From Bradyrhizobium symbiodeficiens (GTDB lineage: Bacteria > Pseudomonadota > Alphaproteobacteria > Rhizobiales > Xanthobacteraceae), in assembly GCF_002266465.3 (NCBI RefSeq), contig NZ_CP029427.2:2296501-2360500 (forward strand): 64,000 nt of DNA, read 5' to 3'. Of the stretch, positions 18,328 to 27,667 are shown piece after piece. Within the stretch, counting starts at the first letter, position 1. Each line of letters opens with the position of its first letter. The notes beneath the pieces were generated by a model. The model did not search any database. It saw nothing but the letters and a program-made list of their open reading frames with translations, and was not told where the DNA came from. The position numbers and the translations under genes are program-made.

Positions 18328-18594
18328 AGAGCAGCGGCTCCATTGTGCCACGGCACAATTGGTCATGGACCGGCGCTCCGGGAGAGTGACGAGGTGAAGG
18401 TTGCGGTGCAGCAGATGGCATGAGCGCGGGTCCTGCGTCGAACTGTATCAGCGGCGGGCTCATCATTGCCGGACCGCGCATCCGAATCCGGCTTCCGTCC
18501 CGCCGCGGATTTTCATACGCTTGCCTCTCGCAAGCCGCATACCGGCTGCGCTCACGGCCCGACGACAGGGCCGGGGCATCAAAGGGAGGGGACG

Positions 18595-19593
18595 ATGAAG
18601 CGAAGGTCATTTCTCGCTGGGTTCGGTGCGACCACCGCGGCGGCTGTGGTCGGCATGCCCTCGATCCTCAGGGCGCAGGCGCCGATCACGCTCAACGGAG
18701 CCGTGCAGTTCAACGACGACCACGCCTTCAATCGGGCACTGCTCCGGTTCGAGGAGCTGGTGAAGAAGTATTACGGCAAGCCCGTCAACTTCACCCTGCA
18801 CAGGAACTCATCGCTCGGCCTCGAGAAGCAGTATTTCGAATACATGTCGCAGGGCAAGGCGGTCGATTACGGCATCGTCTCGCCGGCCCATATGTCGACC
18901 TTCGCAAAGGCGGCCCCGTTCATCGACGCACCCTTCGTGTTCAAGGGCATCGAGCATATGAACAAGGTCGTCGAGGCCAATATCCTGGCGCCGATCGCCG
19001 ACGAAGTCGCGGCGAAAGCCGAGGTCGTCCTGATCGGTTATTCCGGCGGCGGCATCCGCAACATCTTCGCCAACAAGCCGCTCAAGAATCTCGCCGATCT
19101 CAAGGGTCTCAAGGTTCGGGTGCAGGGCGCGCCGATCTGGTCGAAGACTTTTGCGGCGGTGGGCATGAGCCCGACGGTGATCGCCTATAACGAAATCTAC
19201 AACGCGATCCAGAACGGCGTGATTTCGGCCGGCGAAAACGAGGCGGCCGGCGTCGAAGCGATGAAGTTCTACGAAGTGGCCCCGCATCTCAACCTGACCC
19301 AGCACGCCGTGTCGATCCGGCCGATCTGCTTCTCGGTGAAGACGCTGAAGACCTTGCCGAAGGAGCTGCAGGACGCGATCATGAAGGCCGGCAAGGAGGC
19401 CGGCGACTACGGCCGTCAGCTCGAGTCGAGCGAAGAGGTCGTCAAGCTCGATACGCTCGAGAAGGCCGGCAAGCTCAAGCGCGTTCCCTTCGAGGAGCGG
19501 GACGCCATGAAGAAGCTCGCCGACCCCGTGATGGCCACCTACGCCAAGGAAATCGGCGCGGAGGGCATTTTCGAGAAGATCAACGTCGTCTGA
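18595..19593 (+). CDS. TRAP transporter substrate-binding protein, DctP family
   Basis: A 332-residue periplasmic binding protein. The N-terminus has a twin-arginine signal (KRRSFLAGFGATTAAAVVG). The mature sequence holds the DctP features: an early beta-strand segment, GGGIRNIFANKPLKNLADLK, LKVRVQGAPIWSK with the carboxylate-binding arginine, and the NGVISAGENE segment. ATG 18595 is preceded by AAAGGGAGGGG. The DctQ and DctM genes follow on the same strand. Substrates of such systems are C4-dicarboxylates, sugar acids or other carboxylates; which one is not readable. Confidence 0.9.
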   Translation: MKRRSFLAGFGATTAAAVVGMPSILRAQAPITLNGAVQFNDDHAFNRALLRFEELVKKYYGKPVNFTLHRNSSLGLEKQYFEYMSQGKAVDYGIVSPAHMSTFAKAAPFIDAPFVFKGIEHMNKVVEANILAPIADEVAAKAEVVLIGYSGGGIRNIFANKPLKNLADLKGLKVRVQGAPIWSKTFAAVGMSPTVIAYNEIYNAIQNGVISAGENEAAGVEAMKFYEVAPHLNLTQHAVSIRPICFSVKTLKTLPKELQDAIMKAGKEAGDYGRQLESSEEVVKLDTLEKAGKLKRVPFEERDAMKKLADPVMATYAKEIGAEGIFEKINVV

Positions 19594-19677
19594 GGCCTTT
19601 GCGTCCGCCGACAGCAACTCCGGGCAAGCCCCGCTTCTTGCCCGGACGTGGCGGATGTTCTGCCGCACGGAGCCCCA

Positions 19678-20193
19678 ATGTCTGAAATGCCCGTTTCGTC
19701 CGCGCCGTCGCTGTGGCGTCGCATATCGGCCGCCTATGCCAAATTGCTCGAATTCCTGCTGGCCGCCTGCGTCGGCATCCTGGTCATTCCGGTCACGCTG
19801 CAAATCGTGTCACGCTATACGCCGTTCATTCCGTCCTACATCTGGACGGAAGAAATGGCGCGGTTCCTGTTCATCTGGACGATCATGATCGGGGCAATGG
19901 TGGGCGTGCGGGAGGCGCAGCATTTCGAAGTCGACGTGTGGCCCGACCTGTCGCGGCGGTCGGAGGCCGCAGTCCGGATCCTCGCGCGTGTCGGCGTACT
20001 GGCGCTGGCGCTGGTGTTCGTGTCGGCCGGAATCGAATTCACACGCTTCGCCTGGAACAGGACGTCGGAACTGGCGGATCTGCCGCTGTGGCTGATTCAC
20101 GTCGCCTGGCCTGTCGCCGGCGTGACATGGATCGTCTTCGCGGGTGAGCAGATCGTCGATGAAATGCGCATTCTGTTTGGGGCAGAGCGATGA
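19678..20193 (+). CDS. TRAP transporter small permease, DctQ family
   Basis: A 171-residue inner-membrane subunit with four predicted TM helices and the diagnostic R(Y/F)...W.EE.AR motif (SRYTPFIPSYIWTEEMARF). DctQ links the binding protein to the large permease. The start is ATG 19678; an in-frame ATG at 19648 would add ten residues of low quality. Its end overlaps the DctM start (ATGA). Confidence 0.9.
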   Translation: MSEMPVSSAPSLWRRISAAYAKLLEFLLAACVGILVIPVTLQIVSRYTPFIPSYIWTEEMARFLFIWTIMIGAMVGVREAQHFEVDVWPDLSRRSEAAVRILARVGVLALALVFVSAGIEFTRFAWNRTSELADLPLWLIHVAWPVAGVTWIVFAGEQIVDEMRILFGAER

Positions 20194-21509
20194 GCGGCAA
20201 CGTACTCTCTGCCGGACAGGCCGCGATGGTGCTGTTCGGGGTCTTCGTCGGCCTGCTGATCGTGCGCGTGCCGGTCGCTTTCGCGCTCGGTCTTGCCTGC
20301 GTGCCGATCCTGCTGATCGAGCCGCACCTGTCGTTGATGACGCTCGCGCAGGAGACCTTCAATGCGTACAATTCCTTCATCCTGCTGGCGGTGCCGTTCT
20401 TCCTGCTGACGGCGAACCTGATGAGCATCGGCGGTATCACCGATCGCCTGGTGGCGCTGTCGCGCTCGATGGTCGGGCACTGGCCCGGATCGCTGGCGCA
20501 GATCAATGTCGTGCTGTCGGTGTTCTTTGCCGGCATCTCGGGCTCCTCCACGGCCGACGCGGCGAGCCAGTCCAAGATCTTCATCGATGCGCAGACCAAG
20601 GAGGGCTACGATCTCTCGTTTTCCATCGCCATCACGGCGGTGTCGGCGGTCCTGGCGGTCATCATCCCGCCGTCGATCCTCATGATCGTGTGGGGCGGGC
20701 TGATCTCGACCTCGATTGCGGCGATGTATCTGGCCGGCATTGTGCCGGGTCTGCTGATCGCGGGGGCGCAGATGGCGACGGTGCACATCTACGCCGTGCG
20801 CCGCGGCTACCCGACCTATCCGAAGGCAAGCTGGGTCGAGATGCGATGCGCCATCTGGCGGTCGATACCGGCGCTGATGACACCCTTCATCATCGTCGGC
20901 GGCATTCTGCTCGGATGGTTCACCGCAACCGAGTCCGCCTGCGTTGCGGTGCTCTATTCCGTGGTGCTCTCGGCGTTCTTCTACCGCGAGACGGGCATAC
21001 GCGAATTGTACAAGGCCTTGCTCGACACCGGGCGTCTCGCCGGCGTGGCGCTGTTCTGTGTCGGCACCGCCAGTGCGTTCGGCTGGCTGCTCGCCTACTA
21101 CAAGATCCCACAGGAGCTGCTGGCCAACGTGTCGACATGGGGCATGGGCGCGGTGACGGCCGGCTTCTTCATCGCCTTCTGCTTCCTGGTGGTCGGCTGC
21201 TTCCTCGACGCCATCCCGGCCATCATCATCGTCGGCACCGTACTGGAGCCGCTCGCCAGGTCGGTCGACCTCCATCCGGTCCAGTTCGCGATCATTTCCA
21301 TCGTGTCGCTGGCCTTTGGACTGGTGACGCCGCCTTACGGTCTCTGTCTGATGATCGCCTGTTCGATTGCCGGGGTGCGGCTCCGTTATGCGCTGAAGGA
21401 TACGGTCATCATGCTGATTCCGATGCTGCTCGTGCTGGCGGCGGTCATCGTCTGGCCAAGCGTATCGCTGTTCCTGCCGCGTCTGATCGTGCCGGAAATG
21501 CTCAAATGA
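20190..21509 (+). CDS. TRAP transporter large permease, DctM family
   Basis: A 439-residue inner-membrane carrier subunit with about 12 hydrophobic helices. SGSSTADAASQSK is the conserved DctM helix-breaking motif, and IIPPSILMIVWG and VTPPYGLCLMIAC are the mirrored PPS/PPYG motifs. It couples solute uptake to a sodium gradient in the family. It starts with ATGA overlapping dctQ and ends the operon; the minus-strand beta-lactamase-like gene converges on it. Confidence 0.92.
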   Translation: MSGNVLSAGQAAMVLFGVFVGLLIVRVPVAFALGLACVPILLIEPHLSLMTLAQETFNAYNSFILLAVPFFLLTANLMSIGGITDRLVALSRSMVGHWPGSLAQINVVLSVFFAGISGSSTADAASQSKIFIDAQTKEGYDLSFSIAITAVSAVLAVIIPPSILMIVWGGLISTSIAAMYLAGIVPGLLIAGAQMATVHIYAVRRGYPTYPKASWVEMRCAIWRSIPALMTPFIIVGGILLGWFTATESACVAVLYSVVLSAFFYRETGIRELYKALLDTGRLAGVALFCVGTASAFGWLLAYYKIPQELLANVSTWGMGAVTAGFFIAFCFLVVGCFLDAIPAIIIVGTVLEPLARSVDLHPVQFAIISIVSLAFGLVTPPYGLCLMIACSIAGVRLRYALKDTVIMLIPMLLVLAAVIVWPSVSLFLPRLIVPEMLK

Positions 21510-21575
21510 GCAACGGCGAGTGAGCGTCCGGGAGTGTGATCCCGCGGACGACGGCCGCGGGATCGAGGGCGACTG

Positions 21576-22850
21576 CTACAAATTGCTCTCGGTGATCGCC
21601 GCATAGACCATGCTGCGCAGCTCGCGGCGCAGCGGATAGGCGCTCGACGGCAGCACCTGCGTCATGAAGATCGCAATCAGCTCCTCGGCCGGATCGATCC
21701 AGAACGAGGTGGTGGCCGCGCCGCCCCAATTGTATTCGCCGGGGCTGCCGGCGATCAGCGTCTCTGCGGGGCGCATGGTGACGGCGAAGCCGAGACCAAA
21801 ACCGATGCCGTTATAGGCCGCTTCCGAGAACAGCGAGCGCGATACTTCCGGCAGGGTGCGACCGCCCGGAATGTGGTTGCTCGTCATCAGCGCCAGCGTC
21901 TTCGGCCCGATCAGCCTGACGCCGCCGAGTTCGCCGCCGTTGAGCAGCGCGCGGCAGAACGTGAGATAGTCGGCGACCGTCGAGCACAGGCCGCCGCCGC
22001 CGGAGATGAAGGAGGGCGGGGTGAGGAACGAGCTCGTCGTCGGATCGTCCTGGAGCGTCAGGCCCTCGCGGCGCTGTCCGGCATGGAAGGTCATGCCGCC
22101 GCCGGGATCGGCGGAATAGCAGGCCGCGAAGCGGTGCGCCTTGGAGGCTGGCACGTGGAAATCGGTGTCGGTCATGCCGAGCGGATCGAGGATGCGTGAT
22201 TTAAGGAACTGCTCGAACGGCATGCCCGAGATCTTGCCGACGAGATAGCCGAGCACGTCGGTCGCGACCGAATAGTTCCAGGCTTCGCCAGGGGAGAATT
22301 CCAGCGGGATCTTGGCCAGCGCCTCGATCATGGTCTGGAGCGTGCCGGCCTTCTCGACCTCGCCGATCTTTTCCGTGCGATAGGCGGCATCCACGTTGGA
22401 GCGCTGCTGAAAACCGTAGGTGAGGCCGGCCGTGTGGCGCAGGAGGTCGACGATCAGCATTGGCCGGGATGGCGGCCGGGTCAGGAAGGCCGGAGAAGTG
22501 CCGGCGACGAAGACGCCGAGATCCTTCCATTCCGGGATGTATTTGGCGACGGGCTCGTCGATCGCGACGAGGCCTTGTTCGACCAGCATCATGAAGGCGA
22601 CGCTGGTGAGCGGCTTGGTCATCGAATAGATGCGATAGATGGTGTCGTCCTTGACCGGCAGCTTGCGCTCGACGTCGGCAAAGCCCTGAACAGAGCTGTG
22701 CGCGACCTTGCCGCGGCGGTAGACCAGAAGATGCGTGCCCGGGAAGCGGCCGGCATCGATGTACCGGTTCTTCAGATGCGCATCGACACGGTCGAGCGCG
22801 GCCTTGGACATGCCGACGGATTCGGGCGAGGCGGGGGTGGGCGCGAGCAT
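21576..22850 (-). CDS. Serine hydrolase, beta-lactamase class C / esterase family
   Basis: A 424-residue protein of the penicillin-binding-protein-like fold. The SxxK nucleophile motif is S76-M-T-K79 in YRIYSMTKPLTS, the second-motif tyrosine is Y193 in WNYSVATDVLGYL, and the third motif is the WGGAATT region near the C-terminus. No signal peptide is seen, so it works in the cytoplasm and more likely hydrolyses an ester or amide than a beta-lactam. The start ATG 22850 has GGAGGAAC upstream; the open frame before it (to 22913) is rejected. Members of this family beside TRAP transporters are often annotated as esterases, with natural substrates unknown. Confidence 0.88.
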   Translation of the reverse strand: MLAPTPASPESVGMSKAALDRVDAHLKNRYIDAGRFPGTHLLVYRRGKVAHSSVQGFADVERKLPVKDDTIYRIYSMTKPLTSVAFMMLVEQGLVAIDEPVAKYIPEWKDLGVFVAGTSPAFLTRPPSRPMLIVDLLRHTAGLTYGFQQRSNVDAAYRTEKIGEVEKAGTLQTMIEALAKIPLEFSPGEAWNYSVATDVLGYLVGKISGMPFEQFLKSRILDPLGMTDTDFHVPASKAHRFAACYSADPGGGMTFHAGQRREGLTLQDDPTTSSFLTPPSFISGGGGLCSTVADYLTFCRALLNGGELGGVRLIGPKTLALMTSNHIPGGRTLPEVSRSLFSEAAYNGIGFGLGFAVTMRPAETLIAGSPGEYNWGGAATTSFWIDPAEELIAIFMTQVLPSSAYPLRRELRSMVYAAITESNL

Positions 22851-22950
22851 CAGTTCCTCCGGACGGTTTTGTCGGTCCGTTGATAGCCAAATGACGGCCC
22901 CATTCCAAGCCACTCGCGCTTAACGCGGGCAGGCCGGCTGGTGTAGGCTG

Positions 22951-22973
22951 CTCCCTGGAACGCCTCCAGGGAG
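22951..22973. other. Inverted repeat upstream of the intradiol dioxygenase gene
   Basis: CTCCCTGG (22951-22958) and CCAGGGAG (22966-22973) form a perfect 8-bp stem with a 7-nt loop, 47 bp before the dioxygenase start. A second small repeat of the same half-site (CCTCCAAGGCC) follows. It may be an operator or a leader hairpin; no regulator gene is adjacent on this side. Confidence 0.45.
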
Positions 22974-23019
22974 CTCCAAGGCCTCCAAGGCCAACGAGAA
23001 AACGCAGGGCAAATGCATC

Positions 23020-23937
23020 ATGACCCAGTTCAACGAGACTGATCTCACTGAAGCCGTCGTCAAGAGCTTCGACAGCACCCCCAATCCGCGCGCGAAATTC
23101 CTGCTCCAAGAATTGGTGAAGTCGCTGCACGATTACGTGAGCAAGACGGGCCTGACCTTCGAGGAATGGGACTACGCCATCGATTTCCTGACCCGCACCG
23201 GGCAGAAATGCACCGATACCCGCCAGGAGTTCATCCTGCTGTCCGACGTGCTCGGCGTCTCGATGCTGGTCGACGCGGTCAACCATCGCGACCGCGAAGG
23301 CGCCACCCAGACCACCGTGCTCGGCCCGTTCTATGTTGGCGAGCACAAGGTGACCGCGCACGGCACCGACATCTCGCCGAACAATCAAACCGGCGATCGG
23401 ATGTTCGTGCAGAGCCGTGTCACCGACCTCAAGGGCAAGCCGCTGGCCAATGTCCCCGTCGACGTATGGCATGCCGACGACGACGGCTTCTACGACTCCC
23501 AGAAACCCAACTATGACGAGGTCGGCGCTTCGGCGCGGGCGCGCTTCATCACCGATAGCGATGGCCGCTTCTTCTTCCGTACCATCCTGCCGTGCAGCTA
23601 TCCGATCCCGACCGATGGCCCCGTCGGCGAGATGATCATGCAGACCAAGCGTCATCCGATGCGCCCGGCGCATGTGCACTTCCTGGTCAACGCGAAGGGA
23701 TACGAGCCGCTGATCACGCACGTCTTCATGGACGGCGACAAATATCTGGATTCCGACGTGGTGTTCGGCGTGAAGGACGATCTCGTCGCCAAGGTCGAGC
23801 CGCGCACCGACCCCGCGATGCCTGACGGCACCGCGGCAAGCGGGCAGTGGCATTTGATGACTTACGAATTCCACCTCAAGCCCGGCAGTGGCATGGCGCC
23901 GACGCCGCTGGGGACGAAGACGGCAGAGCCCGCGTGA
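23020..23937 (+). CDS. Intradiol ring-cleavage dioxygenase (catechol/hydroxyquinol 1,2-dioxygenase type)
   Basis: A 305-residue non-haem Fe(III) enzyme that opens a catechol-type ring between the two hydroxyl carbons using O2. The N-terminal helical dimerisation domain (about residues 1-100) is followed by the beta-sandwich domain: GPFYVGE, DVWHADDDGFYD, CSYPIP and RPAHVHF. The probable iron ligands are Tyr158, Tyr194, His218 and His220, the 2-Tyr/2-His set of the family. Substrate specificity between catechol, chlorocatechol and hydroxyquinol cannot be settled, although the ADDDGFYD context is closest to hydroxyquinol enzymes. No muconate cycloisomerase or maleylacetate reductase gene is nearby. 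Confidence 0.9.
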   Translation: MTQFNETDLTEAVVKSFDSTPNPRAKFLLQELVKSLHDYVSKTGLTFEEWDYAIDFLTRTGQKCTDTRQEFILLSDVLGVSMLVDAVNHRDREGATQTTVLGPFYVGEHKVTAHGTDISPNNQTGDRMFVQSRVTDLKGKPLANVPVDVWHADDDGFYDSQKPNYDEVGASARARFITDSDGRFFFRTILPCSYPIPTDGPVGEMIMQTKRHPMRPAHVHFLVNAKGYEPLITHVFMDGDKYLDSDVVFGVKDDLVAKVEPRTDPAMPDGTAASGQWHLMTYEFHLKPGSGMAPTPLGTKTAEPA

Positions 23938-23947
23938 GGGCTCGAAT

Positions 23948-24838
23948 TCATCCCCCGATATAGGCTGCCAATTCGTCGGGCGTTCCCTTCGGAAAGGCTT
24001 CCTTCAGATAATCGAGGAAGGCGGAGACGCGCGCACTGAGCAATCGCCGGGAGGGATGGAGTGTCCACAGGGCGATGTCGGGTCCCTCGACGTCGCCCCA
24101 GCGTACCAGTGTGCCGGCAGCCAGATCATGACTGACCAACGACAGAGGCAGCCGCGCAGCGCCGACGCCGGCTCGAACCGCGTCGCGGACCATCATCAGC
24201 GATGACAGGCGAAGCACCGGGTCGACGGCAATGCGCGAGGTGCTGGCTGGTCGCCTGATGTCCCAGGCTGCGGTCTCGTCATTTCCGCGCACCACGGCTG
24301 GAACGGCCAGATCACCCTTTGGTCGTTTCAGGTTGGGGCCGGCCACGACCACCAGTCGGTCACGCAGGAAGATGCGGCCGACGAGGCCTTCATCCGGATC
24401 GGGATTGACCCGGATCACGAGATCAAAGCCCTCCTCGATCATGTCGACGTGGCGATCATCCGTCGTCACCTCTAGCCGGACCTGCGGATGCAGAAGCGCG
24501 AAGCCGGCCGCTAGCCGGCCCATGGCAGTTTGCGAAAAGAGCAGGGGCGCACTGACGCGCAACCTGCCCTTTGGCTTGTCCCCGCCCGAGGCGATCGCCG
24601 CCGCCGTCTCGTCGAGCTCGGTGAGGAGTGCTCCCGTTCGCTCATGGAGCGCTCGTCCTTCCTGAGTGAGCTTGAGATCGCGTCCTCCGCGCTCGAAGAG
24701 ACGCAGATCGAGGTTGCTTTCGAGTTCGGACACGCGCCGGGACAAGGTCGCTTTCGGACGTCCCGTTGCACGCGCGGCCTTTCCGAACCCTCCGTGGCGG
24801 GCGACAAGGTTGAAATCGGCTAAGGCAATCAAATCCAT
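23948..24838 (-). CDS. LysR-family transcriptional regulator (CrgA/AaeR-like subgroup)
   Basis: A 296-residue regulator: HTH at about residues 10-65 (ARHGGFGKAARATGRPKATL, SRRVSELESNLDLRLFERG), effector domain from about 90. The frame is open to GTG 24847, but ATG 24838, with GGTGG upstream, gives a normal MDLIALADF start. The gene is divergent from the NmrA-like gene with about 100 bp between them, the classic arrangement of a LysR regulator and its target; an inverted repeat with LysR-box form lies in the gap. Confidence 0.88.
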   Translation of the reverse strand: MDLIALADFNLVARHGGFGKAARATGRPKATLSRRVSELESNLDLRLFERGGRDLKLTQEGRALHERTGALLTELDETAAAIASGGDKPKGRLRVSAPLLFSQTAMGRLAAGFALLHPQVRLEVTTDDRHVDMIEEGFDLVIRVNPDPDEGLVGRIFLRDRLVVVAGPNLKRPKGDLAVPAVVRGNDETAAWDIRRPASTSRIAVDPVLRLSSLMMVRDAVRAGVGAARLPLSLVSHDLAAGTLVRWGDVEGPDIALWTLHPSRRLLSARVSAFLDYLKEAFPKGTPDELAAYIGG

Positions 24839-24861
24839 CTGTTCCACCAGTGAGACGACCT

Positions 24862-24885
24862 GTCCAAATATAGCGTCTATCGGAC
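24862..24885. promoter_or_regulatory. Candidate LysR operator in the divergent intergenic region
   Basis: Nested inverted repeats: GTCC ... GGAC on the outside and ATAG-CGT-CTAT inside, about 24 bp in total and A/T-rich in the core. It lies between a LysR gene and a divergent NmrA-like oxidoreductase gene and contains a T-N11-A spacing. The assignment is from position and symmetry only. Confidence 0.5.
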
Positions 24886-24940
24886 CGTCTGTGGATCATT
24901 AATTTCCGGGATGTCTTCTGACCCAAACCGGAGAGATCCC

Positions 24941-25810
24941 ATGACCATCCTCGTTACCGGCGCAACCGGCACCATCGGCCGCCAAGTCGTCGAACAACTC
25001 GTCAAGCGTGGCGCGGATGTGCGCGCGCTCGCCCGAGATCCCGCCAAGGCAAACGTCCCCGCTGGGGTCGCCGTCGCCAAGGGCGACTTGCTGGACGTCG
25101 ATTCCATGCGCAGTGCGTTCTCAGGCGTCTCGACCCTGTTTCTGCTCAACGCCGTGGTGCCGGATGAATTCACCCAGGCGCTCACTGCGCTCAACCTCGC
25201 AAGAGAGGCCGGCATCGAACGGTTCGTCTTTCTGTCGGTGATCCACAGCGACCGCTACGTCAACGTGCCGCACTTTGCGGGCAAGTTCGGTGTGGAGCGC
25301 ATGATCGAGCAGATGGGGTTCAACGCCACCATCCTGCGCCCCGCGTACTTCATGAACAACGAGCTCATGATCAAGGATGCGGTGACCGGGTACGGCGTGT
25401 ATCCCATGCCGATTGGCAACAAGGGACTGGCGATGATCGACGCGCGCGATATCGGCGAGATCGCGGCGATCGAATTGATCCGCCGCGAGACATCCGCCAC
25501 GCCGCTTCCTCTCGATCGCATTAATCTCGTTGGTCCCGATACACTGACTGGCGCGGAGGCTGCGTCCATCTGGTCGGACGTGCTCGGGCGCGCGATCGCC
25601 TATGGCGGCGACGACACCGCGGGATTCGAGAAGAACCTCAGGCAGTTCATGCCCGGCTGGATGGCTTTCGACATGCGGGTGATGAGCGAGCGCTTCCTTA
25701 CGGAGGGAATGATCCCGGAGGCCGGCGACGTCGAGCGTTTGACCGATATCCTCGGTCGTCCCTTGCGCTCTTATCGCGACTTCGTCGCGGAGATCGCGGC
25801 CTCTGCCTGA
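24941..25810 (+). CDS. NmrA-like NAD(P)-binding oxidoreductase
   Basis: A 289-residue atypical short-chain dehydrogenase. The dinucleotide motif is TGATGTIGRQV near residues 6-16; the following basic region (VRALARDP) favours NADP. The helical LREAGIERFVFLSVIHS segment and NATILRPAYFMNN are shared with NmrA and isoflavone-reductase-like proteins (QOR2-type quinone reductases). ATG 24941 follows GGAGAG. It is the likely target of the divergent LysR regulator. Such proteins reduce quinones or act as redox sensors; no catalytic tyrosine is obvious. Confidence 0.87.
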   Translation: MTILVTGATGTIGRQVVEQLVKRGADVRALARDPAKANVPAGVAVAKGDLLDVDSMRSAFSGVSTLFLLNAVVPDEFTQALTALNLAREAGIERFVFLSVIHSDRYVNVPHFAGKFGVERMIEQMGFNATILRPAYFMNNELMIKDAVTGYGVYPMPIGNKGLAMIDARDIGEIAAIELIRRETSATPLPLDRINLVGPDTLTGAEAASIWSDVLGRAIAYGGDDTAGFEKNLRQFMPGWMAFDMRVMSERFLTEGMIPEAGDVERLTDILGRPLRSYRDFVAEIAASA

Positions 25811-25871
25811 GGCTCGCCAGCGCCTGGCTGCATCGCTCGCCATTGCTCAGGTGGCGAGCGGGCAGCCTTGA

Positions 25872-27602
25872 TCAGCGTGCGTGCAGCAGCGCCAGCAGCA
25901 CGACGACCGCGCAGGCGAGCGCCGCTGTCGTCAGCTTCCAGAACATCAGCGGGCTGCGCTCCAGGAGCGGCGTGATCCGCGTGTCGAGATAGGCCGGATT
26001 GGGGGTACGAAGTTCGAAGATGAACTCCGAGAGATCTTTGTGCCGCTTGGTGGGATCGGGATGGAGCGCGCGGCGGAGCGCGCCGTCGATCCAGGCCGGA
26101 ACATCGCGGTCGTCGTCTGCGGCGCGATATTTGAGCCTCCGCACGTCCGCCTTGCGCCGGATCCTGGCAATCTGGGCGCCGTAGGGAAGCTTTCCCGTCA
26201 GCATCTGGTAGCAGATCACTGCCAGTGAAAACATGTCGGAGCGCGGCGATCCGCCTTGCCCGAGAAAATACTCCGGCGCCGTATACTGGACCGTGCCCAG
26301 GATGTCGTCGGTCTCGTCGGGCGGCGCCGCTTCCGCGACGCCGGCAACCCTGACCGATCCGAAGTCGATGATCTTCGCGGTGCCGGTCTTGTCGATCAGG
26401 ATGTTGTCGGGCCTGAGATCCTGATGCAGCATCTCCATGCGGTGGAAGGCGCGCAGGCCCGCGGCAATCTGCTCGATGAGGCCGCGGACGGTTTCGAGGT
26501 CGGCGCGCGGATTGTCGGTCATCCACTGTTTCAAGGTCTGGCCTTCGACGAACTCGGTCGCGACGTAGAGGTAGCTGCGCCGCCTGGACTGTGACAGCGG
26601 CTTCAGCACGTGCGGGCTGTCGATCCGGCGTGCGATCCACTCCTCCATCAGGAAACGCTTGAGATAGGCGGCATTGTCGCGCAAATCGACCGACGGCAGC
26701 TTGAGCGCGACCGGCTGCTCGGTCTCAACGTCGACGGCGAGATAGATGTGGCTGCGGCTGCTGCCGTGGATTTCCCTGATGATGCGGTAACCGTCGAATA
26801 TCGCGCGCGGCTCCGGCAGCGGTGGCAACGGCAATTGTGAGGTCTGATTGAAGATGCCGGCCGGCTCGCGCTGCGGCACCGCGTCGACGCGCAGGATCTG
26901 GACCGTGACGTTGTCGTCGCTGCCGCGCCGGTAGGCTTCCTCGACGATCGCCTTCGCCGCTCCGTCGAGCTCGCCGGCGTGCTCGTTCACCGCGCTCGTG
27001 ATGAAGCGCGCGTCGACGAACTCGTAGGCACCATCGGTTGCCAGCAGGAAGGTGTCGCCGGCCTCGACCTCGAACGCCTGGTAGTCGATCTCGAGCTGCG
27101 GATTGATGCCGAGCGCGCGGCCGAGATAGGTTTGCTCCGACGACACGATGATGCGGTGATCTTCGGTCAGCTGTTCCAGCGTCCTGCCGGCGACGCGGTA
27201 GATGCGGCAGTCGCCGACATGGAAGATGTGCGCGGTGGTCGCCTTGATGACCATGGCGCTGAGAGTGCAGACATAGCCCTTGTCGCGGTCATAGGCATAT
27301 TGGCTTTTGCGCGTCTGCGCATGCAGCCAGGAATTGGTCGCGTCGAGCACGCGGCGGGCGGAGGTCTTCACCGTCCAGGATTCCGACGTGCAGTAATAGT
27401 CCATCAGGAAGCTCTTGACCGCCGACTCGCTGGCGATCTGGCTCACCGTGCTGCTGGAGATGCCGTCGGCGAGGACCGCTGCGATGCCTTTCAGGCCGAG
27501 CAGCGGCTCCTCTGGAATCAGGACGCCGTGAAAATCCTGATTGATGGGCTTGCGACCCTTGTCCGAGTGCTGGCCGACCGAGATCAGGAGTCCGCGGGTC
27601 AT
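25872..27602 (-). CDS. Bifunctional PP2C-type phosphatase / Ser-Thr protein kinase fusion
   Basis: A 576-residue protein in two halves plus a tail anchor. The N-terminal ~240 residues are a PP2C phosphatase: KPINQDF, LADGISSS, ATDGAYEF and GSDDNVTVQILR give the metal-binding aspartates. Residues ~270-535 are a Hanks-type kinase: VALKLPSVD lysine, LHQDLRPDNIL catalytic loop (HQD rather than HRD), IIDFGSVRV, and a PE-containing substrate segment. The last ~20 residues (FWKLTTAALACAVVVLLAL) form a membrane anchor. ATG 27602 has AGGTGA upstream; the frame is open to 29090 but that part shadows the FNT gene. It follows the FNT gene by 65 bp on the same strand and probably controls nitrate/nitrite transport or assimilation. 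Confidence 0.9.
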   Translation of the reverse strand: MTRGLLISVGQHSDKGRKPINQDFHGVLIPEEPLLGLKGIAAVLADGISSSTVSQIASESAVKSFLMDYYCTSESWTVKTSARRVLDATNSWLHAQTRKSQYAYDRDKGYVCTLSAMVIKATTAHIFHVGDCRIYRVAGRTLEQLTEDHRIIVSSEQTYLGRALGINPQLEIDYQAFEVEAGDTFLLATDGAYEFVDARFITSAVNEHAGELDGAAKAIVEEAYRRGSDDNVTVQILRVDAVPQREPAGIFNQTSQLPLPPLPEPRAIFDGYRIIREIHGSSRSHIYLAVDVETEQPVALKLPSVDLRDNAAYLKRFLMEEWIARRIDSPHVLKPLSQSRRRSYLYVATEFVEGQTLKQWMTDNPRADLETVRGLIEQIAAGLRAFHRMEMLHQDLRPDNILIDKTGTAKIIDFGSVRVAGVAEAAPPDETDDILGTVQYTAPEYFLGQGGSPRSDMFSLAVICYQMLTGKLPYGAQIARIRRKADVRRLKYRAADDDRDVPAWIDGALRRALHPDPTKRHKDLSEFIFELRTPNPAYLDTRITPLLERSPLMFWKLTTAALACAVVVLLALLHAR

Positions 27603-27667
27603 CGTCATCACCTGAAGGGGAAGCCTCACCCTGCTCGGGCGAGGCTTCCCTGTCGAGACGTATTCTA

